64,000 nt of DNA from Acidobacteriota bacterium (lineage in GTDB: Bacteria; Acidobacteriota; Blastocatellia; Pyrinomonadales; Pyrinomonadaceae), in contig QHXQ01000031.1 of NCBI GenBank assembly GCA_003223935.1, positions 1 through 64,000 on the forward strand, written 5' to 3'. The notes under the pieces were generated by a model. It saw nothing but the letters and a program-made list of their open reading frames with translations. It made no database searches and was not told where the DNA came from. Positions within the stretch are counted from its first letter, which is position 1, and every line of letters begins with the position of its first letter. Shown piece after piece: positions 51,657 to 59,866 of this stretch. Position numbers and translations under genes: made by a program.

Positions 51657-52631
51657 TCACCCGCCGCCCGCACTCCTAAGTTTGCGGAACGGCTCGAACA
51701 ACAGGCTCAAGATGCTCTTGCGCTCGGTGACGATCTCGGCGGTCAAGGCGAGGCCGGGGCGCAAGGGCACGGACTTGCCTTTGGCGTTGATGCTCGTCTG
51801 TCGCGGCGCGATGGTGATCTTGTAGAACGAGCCGGCCTCTTTGTCTGTCTGCGCGTCGGGCGCAATGTCGCTGACCGTGCCTTCGATTGTGCCGTAGTCT
51901 TGAAACGGGAAGGCATCGAACTTGAGTTCGACGGGCAGACCTTGCTCGATGAAGGCGATGTCTTTGTTCGGCACTTGCGCTTCGACGACGAGCTTCGACG
52001 CCGATGGCGCGATGGTGGCGACCGTCTGGCCGGCTTCGAGCACTGTGCCGGGACTACGCACGCTGAGCGTCGTGATCGTGCCGCCGAACGGCGCGCTGAT
52101 CGTCGTGTGGCGCAGAGACTCTTCGACCGAAGTGATCTCGCTTTGCAGCCGGGCGATGCGGCTCTGCTGTTCGAGCTTCTCTGTGGGCGTGCCCGTCACG
52201 AGCAGATGCCGCAGTTGTTGCTGATCGTCCGCTAGTTCTTCCTGCAACTTGCCAAGCCGTAGGCGCAACTCAGCACCGTCGAGTTGCACGAGCGGTTGCC
52301 CGCGCTCAATCGTATCGCCTTCTTTGACGAGCACCGTCTGCACAGGCCCGCCGCCCTGCGCCTGCACGGGTCGCACGTTGCCTTCGGGCACGAGCGTGCC
52401 GCGTGCCTCGATCACGACATCAATCTTACTGAGCCATGCCCAGACGAGCGCGGCACAGACGAAGCCGACGACGATGTAGAGCAGACCGCGCGCCGCCCAC
52501 CAAGGCAGCGTCGCGATCACGTCGGAGACTTCGGGCGACCTGTCCAACTCCTGCGGCGGCGTGTAGCTCTGGCCGAGCGCGGCGAGATCAACCGTGTCAG
52601 TCGTATCGTTCGCTGGCGGGCGGGTGCTCAT
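51657..52631 (-). CDS. HlyD-family membrane fusion protein
   Basis: From the ATG at 52631 (MSTRPPANDTTDTVDLAALG) the protein has 324 residues. It has one transmembrane segment (GLLYIVVGFVCAALVWAWL) near the N-terminus and the HlyD lipoyl (VIEARGTLVPEGNVRPVQ, VKEGDTIERGQPLVQLD) and coiled-coil halves (LRLRLGKLQEELADDQQQLRHL). It would couple the C39-ABC exporter to an outer-membrane channel. It belongs to the lanthipeptide gene run; the exporter itself is at 59867. The open frame to 52742 has no function. Confidence 0.9.
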   Translation of the reverse strand: MSTRPPANDTTDTVDLAALGQSYTPPQELDRSPEVSDVIATLPWWAARGLLYIVVGFVCAALVWAWLSKIDVVIEARGTLVPEGNVRPVQAQGGGPVQTVLVKEGDTIERGQPLVQLDGAELRLRLGKLQEELADDQQQLRHLLVTGTPTEKLEQQSRIARLQSEITSVEESLRHTTISAPFGGTITTLSVRSPGTVLEAGQTVATIAPSASKLVVEAQVPNKDIAFIEQGLPVELKFDAFPFQDYGTIEGTVSDIAPDAQTDKEAGSFYKITIAPRQTSINAKGKSVPLRPGLALTAEIVTERKSILSLLFEPFRKLRSAGGG

Positions 52632-53213
52632 AACTTGTTGCTGATGCCGAGAAGTCCGGTCGGGCGGTACGCGCGCACATTCTACCGCCGTGCTCCCGTC
52701 TGTCAAAGTATTTGGCGCGCTCGGCGGCGGGCGCTTGCCCATGCAGGCAAGTCAGCGCCGATAAAGGCTACCTGCCGAACGAGAATCTTGCGGTAGTCGT
52801 GCACGCGCGATTCATGCATGACTACATAAACGCTCTAAGATCGAATCAACGTTTATGATGCTTAAGGCAAAGTTCGGGGAACAGCTTGCGGAGTAAGACC
52901 AAGCTAGCGCAGCTTAGCCAAGCCCTAGTGCGAGGGACTGTGTCACAATGCGCGGCGGCGCACGTCTCGACGGCTTACGTTGTATAGAGGCAGATGCGCG
53001 CACGCCGCTAGGGCGCATAGTCAGACTTAGCCTCTTGTTCAAATCAGGCTACTGCCCTGTCCGCATCACAGAGTGATACAGTGGCCGCGCCTTAAACAAT
53101 CGCTGCACGCCCACGCAAATTAACTGTTTAAGGCGGCCTTCGCCCATGTCCCAATCACAAAGGCGGCAGTCCGTTTGCTAAGGGACTGCGCGACAGGTAA
53201 GGGTATGGATAAG
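52632..53213. other. Non-coding gap between HlyD and the first precursor gene
   Basis: The stretch of about 580 bp has no credible gene on either strand. It contains an inverted repeat GCCTTAAACA/TGTTTAAGGC (53089-53134) and a weak hairpin GCAGTCC/GGACTGC (53166-53189) behind the precursor stop, which may terminate the upstream transcript. The HlyD transcript may therefore start within this gap. Confidence 0.5.
53089..53134. promoter_or_regulatory. Inverted repeat GCCTTAAACA...TGTTTAAGGC
   Basis: The 10 bp arms (53089-53098 and 53125-53134) are perfectly complementary and 26 bp apart, with extra GGCC pairing outside. They lie between the precursor and HlyD genes. The site may be an operator or a long-range hairpin. 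Confidence 0.4.
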
Positions 53214-53423
53214 TTACTTACAACCACAGAGCTTGTTTGTATCGCCCGGACAACTTTGGCGTGACTGTTTAGCATCCTCATAAGGGATGGCGACACCACC
53301 TTTGATCCGGCGGGCCTCGTTGCCAGTCAAGTCCTTGATCGTTTCTTTGTTAAGCTTCAACTTGCCGACTTTAACTTTACCTTTTTTCTGCTCTTTAGGG
53401 CCTGTAATCTTTTTAGCGACCAT
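53214..53423 (-). CDS. Class I lanthipeptide precursor 1 (LanA1)
   Basis: This 69-residue peptide has a Lys-rich leader with the LanB-type recognition block GKLKLNKETIKDLT, then EARRIKGG, a double-Gly cleavage site for a C39 protease. The predicted core is VAIPYEDAKQSRQSCPG followed by DTNKLCGCK, with three Cys and three Ser/Thr, so up to three (methyl)lanthionine rings. The start is preceded by GAAAGGAGC, the same as in the second precursor. It lies 106 bp downstream of LanB. Its end is followed by a weak hairpin. Confidence 0.9.
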   Translation of the reverse strand: MVAKKITGPKEQKKGKVKVGKLKLNKETIKDLTGNEARRIKGGVAIPYEDAKQSRQSCPGDTNKLCGCK

Positions 53424-53529
53424 CGATTTGCTCCTTTCAAGTCTTTATACGGCTGCTGACAGTGGGGCGGATGTTAGCGTCAATAGATTTTGGATGCAAG
53501 AAAAGTTGTCAAGCAACGCCAGCACGCGC

Positions 53530-56500
53530 TTACTTCGCACGAGCAAGTTGCGACTCATAGAGCCGGGTCAGTAGATCGTAGAGCACGAGTTCTTGCTCTC
53601 GGTGCGCCGAACGCAACAGGCGGTTGGCGTGCATGTGTAAGTAGCTTTGCGCCAACTCCGGCAGCGTGTTGGTCAAACGCCCTGCACGCGCGCGAGTTTT
53701 GAGTTCTTCAACTACCGGCATGAGCCGCTCCGAGCGTTGGTGCAGCACATCGAGACCCGGTGACAGCGGATGCTCCGCGCCCGGCTGCGTACTCAAGAGT
53801 TCTTCCAGCCCACGCCGCTCTTTTCTGAGCTTATCGCGCAACTGTGCAAAGAGTCCTTTATCCGCCCGGAACTCTTTGGCGAAAGTGTCGCGCGTCCGCT
53901 TGAGCAGCGCACATTTGGCCGGCAGATCAAAGCCGAGGTCATCTAGCAAAAGGTTCATGCCGTACAGCGCCAGCCGCCAGCGTTCGTCCGCGCCCGCGTC
54001 GCCCGGTTCAAGCATCTCCAGAATTTCCAGCGCGGCTTCACTATCAATTTGAAAAAGCCGCTCCGCCAATTCTATGCCATGCGCGCCGCCGTAGCGTTCG
54101 ACCTCGCGCACGTAAGTATCGAACTGCACGCGCCAGATGCGCCCGTCATCGAGCAGAGGCGCGATGGCTCGCTGCAAAGCAGGCTGCACCAACTCATACA
54201 GCTTGTCGCGCGCGCCATGAAAGCGCAGGCGCAAGTGCCAATCCGGTTCGCTGTAGCGCAGGAAGAACCACAGATCGGTCGCGTCCGTCTCGTTCAACTC
54301 CGCAACGAGCGGCGACACAACCTCACATAGCACGCGGTCGGCCGTCGCCGTGCCCGTGTACAACTTCGCGTATAACCACTCGGAGCCGGGCGGGAAAGTG
54401 CGAAGGGCTGTGGGCTGTGGGCTGTGGGCTGAAGAGGAAACGCTGAGCGCGGAATGCGGAACGCGGAACTGTTCTTCATTCACCATCTCTTTTTCATCCC
54501 TTTTCTCAAACGGGATGATCAGTTCGTGGACGAACGGGCCTTCGGGGCCGCGAGCGCAGAGTTGATCGGGCGCGGGGTAGAGTTCCGTCAGCAAGGCTTG
54601 CTCGCGCTCGCGCACCAACTCGACGAACGAGTCCACGCTGAGCGCGTTGTCTAGATCAACCGGCAGCACGTTGTCGTAATCTGCGAGCGCGGACAGGCGC
54701 GGCAGTCTGCGCTTGGCGCGCCACCTTTGGACGGCGCGAAAGCGCTGCGCACCTTTGTCTGCGCCGAGCGCACGCAGTTCGTCTTTGCTCACCAGCCAGC
54801 GCGCAGGCTGTAGGATCAATCGGCCGGTCTTGACGCGCGGCAGGAACGGCGCGGCAGCAAGCGCGCCCCAGTTCCAACCCGCATCCCTGACAACCTCCTG
54901 ATACTGGAGCGCGCAGAGAAATCTGTACACGCCCAGCCCCGACAAGCTGTAGTTATGCGCAGTCGTTAGGCGCGGAACGATCTCGCAGTTGAGGCGCGCG
55001 GAACGCAGACGCACGCGCTCGCCGCGCACGGAGATGTAGAGATCGGCAACGGGTATCTGCCAATCAAGCGCCGCGCCGGAGCGACCGAGATAAGGAATCT
55101 CATAAGCGCGCAGGACGGGCCGACAAAGAAAATTGCTCGCGCGCCCTTCGGGCAGATGCACGATCTCGGCAAAGATGGCGTCGGGCCGCAAAGCCTCTTC
55201 CGCGCGCAGGTGTCGCTCGACGTGCTGCCGCAACGTCTCGTCGCCATGACAAAATCGGCCCAACATGACCGCGCCGGATGGCCCCATCAGACCTTGTATG
55301 GAAACTAAGAACTCGCCTTGCGCCAACGCTTCGGGCGACGCGGCTGATAGCTTACACAAGACCATGAAAGCGTCGGGCAACGGCGGTTGTTCTTTGAAGC
55401 CCAACGCTTCAAGGTCGGCTTGAGCGAGTGTGATCTCCTGCGCGCCGGTGCGTAAGGACTCTTCAAGCTTGCCGAGCAGGAGCGAGCGGCGGCCGTCTGC
55501 CTGTACACTTTCTTGTCCGGGCGCAGGCGGAAACACGAGGTCTTTAAGTAGCGGCGATGTTTCGCTGCTCGCGCCGAAGCCAACCCCCATCTCTTCGTCC
55601 AACGCTTCGAGCAGAGGCAGCTCACGCTCTTCGTAGCGCGCGCTGAAAGCTTCGCGGAAGCGCGCCAACTCATCGCGTCCGGCGCGCGGCGTCAAGCGGT
55701 GCAGGATTTCCGCGCCGCGTATGATCTCACTCAAGACCGCGCCGCCCAGTGTGGCTTCGGGCGCAGGCTTGAACATATCCACCTGCATCAGACGCGCCGG
55801 CTCGACCGGCACGGGCAAACTCTCAAGCCGCCGCGCGACCGCGCGATAACGCTTCGGTTCGACGCCGACGCCGGCCCCGTCAATCTCCGCCAACTCTGCG
55901 CGCGTGCGCTCAAGCGTTTCGGCGATAGTCGCGGTCTCCGCATGCTCGCGCAACTGTTCGATGAACGGCGGCAAAGGCTCGCTGCCGGTGACAGGTAGAG
56001 CAATGTCCGGCACGAGCAACTGACTCGCGACCAACTCCGCGATGTATTCGTCCGCTTCAGCCGGTGAAATGTCTTCGGCGACGAGCGCGGCAGCCAAGAC
56101 CGACGCACACGCGCCTGCGCTGGCGCGTGCGAGTGTGGCGGCGAGATAGTCTGTGTCTTCGACGGCGACCAGATGATACGAGCGGCCCTTGTCTTTGAAG
56201 CGCGTCTCGACGTAGCGCACGCGCCCGGCAGCGCGATAGATACTTGAATTTGGTTGGAAGCTGAAGAGGTCTCTGCGCGCAGGTTCGCGCGCCAAAGCGT
56301 CTGCGAGCGCGTAGAGATAGTACGCATCGAGGCGCGTGCGGCGTTCGTAGTCTGCGCGCCCTTTAATGCAGAGGTTGGTCGCCTCTCCGATTCGGCCGAC
56401 CGAGCAACCGGCGAAGAGGCCGAAGGGTGTGGCGCGCCCCGTCATGCGCGTGAAGTAGCGCACGAGCACTTGTTCGATCTTCTGCCCGCGCTTCGAGTCG

Positions 56501-56778
56501 GGTTCGTCCGTCCAGAGGTGCAAGCGTTCGATGACGTTGGGCGCGGCGACGTAGATGGCATCGCACACTTCCGGGCGTGCGACGATTGATTTGAGGCGTT
56601 CGCGCAAGAGAGCGCGGTCGTGCTCAAGTGCTTGAGCAAGTTGTGTAAGATCGCCTTGCGTGCCGGGGGCGCTGAGTCCTTCGCTCCACTTGAGAAATTC
56701 GATGAAAGGAAGCAGCGGAGTGCGAAACGCGAAAAACCCGGACGGACGAAATCGAGTAGCGTCCTCTCGTTTCATCAC
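53530..56778 (-). CDS. lanB: Full-length class I lanthipeptide dehydratase (LanB)
   Basis: LanB glutamylates Ser/Thr with Glu-tRNA and eliminates the glutamate to give dehydroalanine or dehydrobutyrine. The 1,082-residue protein has both domains. The glutamylation domain begins FAFRTPLLPFIEFLKW and has VRYFTRMTGRATPFGLFAG. The elimination domain begins around SEWLYAKLYTG and ends with FQIDSEAALEILEMLEPG, FAKEFRADKGLF. Between them, near residues 770-795, the linker is replaced by low-complexity sequence encoded by two tandem heptamer arrays. The gene lies between the two precursor genes, so both are its likely substrates. Confidence 0.94.
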   Translation of the reverse strand: MMKREDATRFRPSGFFAFRTPLLPFIEFLKWSEGLSAPGTQGDLTQLAQALEHDRALLRERLKSIVARPEVCDAIYVAAPNVIERLHLWTDEPDSKRGQKIEQVLVRYFTRMTGRATPFGLFAGCSVGRIGEATNLCIKGRADYERRTRLDAYYLYALADALAREPARRDLFSFQPNSSIYRAAGRVRYVETRFKDKGRSYHLVAVEDTDYLAATLARASAGACASVLAAALVAEDISPAEADEYIAELVASQLLVPDIALPVTGSEPLPPFIEQLREHAETATIAETLERTRAELAEIDGAGVGVEPKRYRAVARRLESLPVPVEPARLMQVDMFKPAPEATLGGAVLSEIIRGAEILHRLTPRAGRDELARFREAFSARYEERELPLLEALDEEMGVGFGASSETSPLLKDLVFPPAPGQESVQADGRRSLLLGKLEESLRTGAQEITLAQADLEALGFKEQPPLPDAFMVLCKLSAASPEALAQGEFLVSIQGLMGPSGAVMLGRFCHGDETLRQHVERHLRAEEALRPDAIFAEIVHLPEGRASNFLCRPVLRAYEIPYLGRSGAALDWQIPVADLYISVRGERVRLRSARLNCEIVPRLTTAHNYSLSGLGVYRFLCALQYQEVVRDAGWNWGALAAAPFLPRVKTGRLILQPARWLVSKDELRALGADKGAQRFRAVQRWRAKRRLPRLSALADYDNVLPVDLDNALSVDSFVELVREREQALLTELYPAPDQLCARGPEGPFVHELIIPFEKRDEKEMVNEEQFRVPHSALSVSSSAHSPQPTALRTFPPGSEWLYAKLYTGTATADRVLCEVVSPLVAELNETDATDLWFFLRYSEPDWHLRLRFHGARDKLYELVQPALQRAIAPLLDDGRIWRVQFDTYVREVERYGGAHGIELAERLFQIDSEAALEILEMLEPGDAGADERWRLALYGMNLLLDDLGFDLPAKCALLKRTRDTFAKEFRADKGLFAQLRDKLRKERRGLEELLSTQPGAEHPLSPGLDVLHQRSERLMPVVEELKTRARAGRLTNTLPELAQSYLHMHANRLLRSAHREQELVLYDLLTRLYESQLARAK
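54405..54469. repeat. Two tandem heptamer arrays inside lanB
   Basis: GGGCTGT occurs three times followed by GGGCTG (54405-54431). GCGGAAT, GCGGAAC, GCGGAAC follow at 54449-54469. They read through in frame in lanB as FRVPHSALSV then SAHSPQPTA on the minus strand. They fall in the linker between the two LanB domains. They look like the heptamer arrays found in intergenic repeats A-G, but here the two arrays are not complementary. Confidence 0.75.
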
Positions 56779-56914
56779 AGGCAGTTGATTGCGATGGCAG
56801 TATTAGTCTGCAAGCAGTCGCCATTGTAGCCAGTACCAGCTTGCAAACCATCTCTCACCGCTTTTTGCTCCTTGCTTGAGCAAGCCCCTTACAGGAGTAG
56901 CTTCAAATTCGACA

Positions 56915-57091
56915 TTAACACGCCCCTGCATAGGAACAATTGGCGCTGACCTGGTCCCCTTTTATCTGTTTCTGTTCGGTGCGGGTCAGTTCTTTGACCG
57001 TCTCTTTATTCAGCTTCAACTTGCCGGCCTTGACACGACTCTTCTTCGGCTGTTTCTCACCTGCGGTTCGCTTCTTTGATTTGGTGACCAT
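56915..57091 (-). CDS. Class I lanthipeptide precursor 2 (LanA2), short gene
   Basis: This gene of 58 codons was too short for standard open-frame lists. It begins MVTKSKKRTAGEKQPKK and has GKLKLNKETVKELTRTEQKQIKGD, nearly the same leader as LanA1. The expected double Gly is GD here. The core is QVSANCSYAGAC: two Cys and two Ser, so up to two rings (S-x2-C and S-x4-C). The Shine-Dalgarno (AAAGGAGC) and the following AAATC-ATGGTC match LanA1. It lies directly upstream of lanB. Cleavage at GD would be unusual for a C39 protease, so it may be processed differently. Confidence 0.85.
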   Translation of the reverse strand: MVTKSKKRTAGEKQPKKSRVKAGKLKLNKETVKELTRTEQKQIKGDQVSANCSYAGAC

Positions 57092-57158
57092 GATTTCGCG
57101 CTCCTTTCAGATGTGTTTATTTGACGAGGTAGCCTTCGACTTTGCTTCAGCAGCGGCG

Positions 57159-57186
57159 ATTCTACTCTTTGACGCGAGACTTTCAA
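57159..57186 (-). promoter_or_regulatory. Promoter of the second precursor gene
   Basis: On the minus strand TTGAAA (57181-57186) and TAGAAT (57159-57164) are 16 bp apart. The -10 is about 68 bp before the precursor ATG. The site lies just inside the end of lanC and could drive the precursor and lanB separately from the exporter. Confidence 0.5.
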
Positions 57187-57192
57187 ACATAT

Positions 57193-58536
57193 TTATGCTC
57201 GCTCAGCTCGATTCAGTCTTATGCGACGGGAATCGGAGGGGGCACTAAGCCAAACGCCCGGAAGCGAGACGAGCAGTATCCGATCCCACGCCGGCTCGAC
57301 GTTCGTCGCGGCCGCGAGCAACGCTAGCGCGATGCCCGCCGCGCCTTCGAGTATGCCGACCTCTGCGACCCACTCGTCCGCGCCCGCTTCATTGCGCCGA
57401 CGGGCAGCGAAGCCCGCGATGCCTTGCCCCGCGCGCCTGTGCGTTAGAGTCTGCGCGAACCAATAGCGCGCCGCCGCGCCCAACTCTTCGAGGCCCGTCG
57501 CTTGATACAGACGATTGAAGATATGTCCAAGCCCGGCCGCGCCGTGACACAAGCCCGCGTCACGCACGCCTGCGCTCTCAGGTGGACGTTGCGCCGCCCG
57601 CCGTGCAATCGTCAACGCTTCTCGCTCCCAAACGGCTTCGCCGACCGCGCGCGCCGCCACGAACAGAGCGGCCGCCACACCCGCATCGCCATAACACCAA
57701 GCGAGCCGGCAGTCGTCCGTTTCTGCGCCGAGGCTAAGCCAGCTTGAAAAGCTCGACTGCATGTCAGCGTTCAATCTTTGGCGCAGCAGCCAAGCGACAG
57801 CGCCGTCGAGCAGTGTGCGCGCGTGTTCGCGCGCCACACCAGCGGCACACACAGCGCCGAGCAGTGCGACGCCGCCGGGCATGCCATGTGCGAGACCTAA
57901 GTTGTAATAACCTGCGGGACACTGCTCTCGTTGATATTTAGGGAGCAGGTGTGGGCGCGTGTGCCAAGTGATGCCATCTGCGTTGTGCTCAGCCGTCTCC
58001 GCGAGTCGTTCAACTACGAGTGCGAGACATGCACGCGCCGACGCGCGCGGCAGACGCTCAAGCGCATAGACGCCGATGCCGACCAGCCCATTGATCAGAT
58101 CGTAATCGCCGTCCCACGGCGAACAACTCAAGTAATCGAGCAGCGCGCGGTCAATCTCTGCGCACGGGTCTGCGGCGGCGTCCGTGTCCATGAGTTGCGC
58201 TTGCAGGTGCGCCGCCGTCCAAGCGATGCCGGTGAAGCCGCTGTAGAGCGACGACGACATCGGCGTGGCGGCCACGGCCGCGAACGCGCGCGCAAGAAAC
58301 TGCGTCGCGTTCTCGTCGTCGTCTAGGCCCACGCGCGACAGATAAGCGCAAAGCACTGCAAGGCCCGACGTGCCGCCGGACAGCGAAGCGTCCTGTAATT
58401 CTGCTGAAGCAGGATCGGGCAACGCCGCGACGATCTCCTGCACCGCCGCGAGAGCTTGCGCCTTCAACTCAGACGCGAGCACCGGCCGCCAACATTGTGG
58501 CTGCACGGTTGCTGCGCTCTCAGTTGATACGTGCAT
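57193..58536 (-). CDS. lanC: Lanthionine cyclase (LanC)
   Basis: LanC adds Cys thiols to dehydrated residues to form the rings, using zinc. The 447-residue protein has the LanC repeats (GGTSGLAVLCAYL, YSGFTGIAWTAAH, GLAHGMPGGVALLG, CHGAAGLGHIF, EGAAGIALALL). The zinc ligands are Cys in LAWCYGDAG and Cys-His in GLCHGAAG. It lies between the Cys-rich gene and precursor 2, with 9 bp to the former. Both a LanB and a LanC are present, as expected for class I. Confidence 0.94.
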   Translation of the reverse strand: MHVSTESAATVQPQCWRPVLASELKAQALAAVQEIVAALPDPASAELQDASLSGGTSGLAVLCAYLSRVGLDDDENATQFLARAFAAVAATPMSSSLYSGFTGIAWTAAHLQAQLMDTDAAADPCAEIDRALLDYLSCSPWDGDYDLINGLVGIGVYALERLPRASARACLALVVERLAETAEHNADGITWHTRPHLLPKYQREQCPAGYYNLGLAHGMPGGVALLGAVCAAGVAREHARTLLDGAVAWLLRQRLNADMQSSFSSWLSLGAETDDCRLAWCYGDAGVAAALFVAARAVGEAVWEREALTIARRAAQRPPESAGVRDAGLCHGAAGLGHIFNRLYQATGLEELGAAARYWFAQTLTHRRAGQGIAGFAARRRNEAGADEWVAEVGILEGAAGIALALLAAATNVEPAWDRILLVSLPGVWLSAPSDSRRIRLNRAERA

Positions 58537-58545
58537 GACAATACT

Positions 58546-59697
58546 TCAGCGCTGCGGCCGTTGACCCGTCTTCGCGCGATGAGTGCCCGTCGTTCCTTCA
58601 CACGGCACAAGAAGCTTGAAGTCAACGAGCTTACGCACCAGCGCGCGATCAAGCTTGACGTCTCTTTCGGCGGCGATGGCGGCAAGCGCCTGCGCGACGG
58701 GGCGGCCGTCGAAGTAGGGTAAGACTTCAAGCAGTTTGTTTGGCAGTTCAATCGGATCGTAGCCGCTATAAGTGCTGATGGTGTTTGAGTCCGGCCCGAG
58801 CCGTAGGACGTTGAACACACCGACCTTGAGCGCCGCAGGCAACTGCTCCGAACTGATTTCGTCGTAAGCCTCGCGGGTCAGTTGCGCGAACAGTTGCAAC
58901 TCAGGGCCGCCAAGCGCCAACACGTCGGCCCATGTCAAAGCACCAACGCATTGCGCACAGGCGCGATAAAACTCCGCTTCGCGGCCCGTCCATTCGCCCC
59001 ATAGTGCGCGCTGCTCTTGTGGGTCTGCGACGCCGTCGAGCGCGTGCGCGCTGATGTTGTTGCGACTTGTCTGCACCGGCATAGGGAGCAGACGCCGTAG
59101 TGTCTCGCCTTTGAAGCCGAGTTCGAGCAGACACCAGTGCGCTAGGTTGCGTTCGATTCCCGTGAGCAGTTGTTCCAGCGAGCGCCAGAAGTTCATCCCC
59201 GTTGCGCCGCGCTCGAACTTGCAGAACCACGTCGCGCAGACGCCCGCGCGATGCGCCCAGACGCCGCAACGCCCGCCCGCTTCCTCCAAGTAATGCGGAC
59301 AACGCAAAGTCAGACTCCGACCAAAGAGCGCGGCAGGGTTGTGTCCGTAGAGCACCGAGAAGTTCGGCGGCGCAGCGAGGCCGAGCGGCGTGACGCCCGC
59401 GCCCGCGCGCATGCGCGCCACGACAGTTGCGCGTCCGGCAGCAGCGGCCGGCTCTTCGTCTGCGAGGATGCGTCCGACCAGATAGTTCGGCAGCGCGGGG
59501 ACGTAAGTGCAGCATTTGGTCTGCGGGCTGAAGAAAATTTCGTTGGTGTTTGGCTCGCGCCCGTCGGCGCACATCGCGCAGTTGTCGCAAGTCGCATCGC
59601 GCTCGTGCGGGATGGGGCCGGCGAGCAACTGCTCCAGCCACGCTGCATAGAGCGGCGGTAGCGGGCTGGTCGGCAAGACAGGAAGTTCACTCTTCAT
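58546..59697 (-). CDS. Cys-rich protein of the lanthipeptide locus
   Basis: From the ATG at 59697 (MKSELPVLPTSPLPPLYAAWLEQLL) this protein has 383 residues. It contains many conserved-looking Cys in clusters: CDNCAMC, KCCTYVP, RCPHYL, GRCGVW and VCATWFC, which could bind zinc or an iron-sulfur cluster. The C-terminal half is helical. I recognise no precise family, though similar Cys-rich proteins occur near RiPP genes. It starts 169 bp after the exporter stop and ends 9 bp before lanC. A role in redox state, metal delivery or maturation is possible but unproven. Confidence 0.72.
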   Translation of the reverse strand: MKSELPVLPTSPLPPLYAAWLEQLLAGPIPHERDATCDNCAMCADGREPNTNEIFFSPQTKCCTYVPALPNYLVGRILADEEPAAAAGRATVVARMRAGAGVTPLGLAAPPNFSVLYGHNPAALFGRSLTLRCPHYLEEAGGRCGVWAHRAGVCATWFCKFERGATGMNFWRSLEQLLTGIERNLAHWCLLELGFKGETLRRLLPMPVQTSRNNISAHALDGVADPQEQRALWGEWTGREAEFYRACAQCVGALTWADVLALGGPELQLFAQLTREAYDEISSEQLPAALKVGVFNVLRLGPDSNTISTYSGYDPIELPNKLLEVLPYFDGRPVAQALAAIAAERDVKLDRALVRKLVDFKLLVPCEGTTGTHRAKTGQRPQR

Positions 59698-59866
59698 AGC
59701 ATGTTTCTGTCGGAGATTAAGGTCGAGGTGGCGCGTGCTATAGCCACGCCGCCACGCACAAGCAGCCAGCAAGCGAGGCAGACTCTTCTTTACTTGACGG
59801 GCTTCAACCTGTGTTTCGGTCGCCTCATCATACGAGGCTTCGCTCCGTTTCGGTTTGGCCGGTTGC

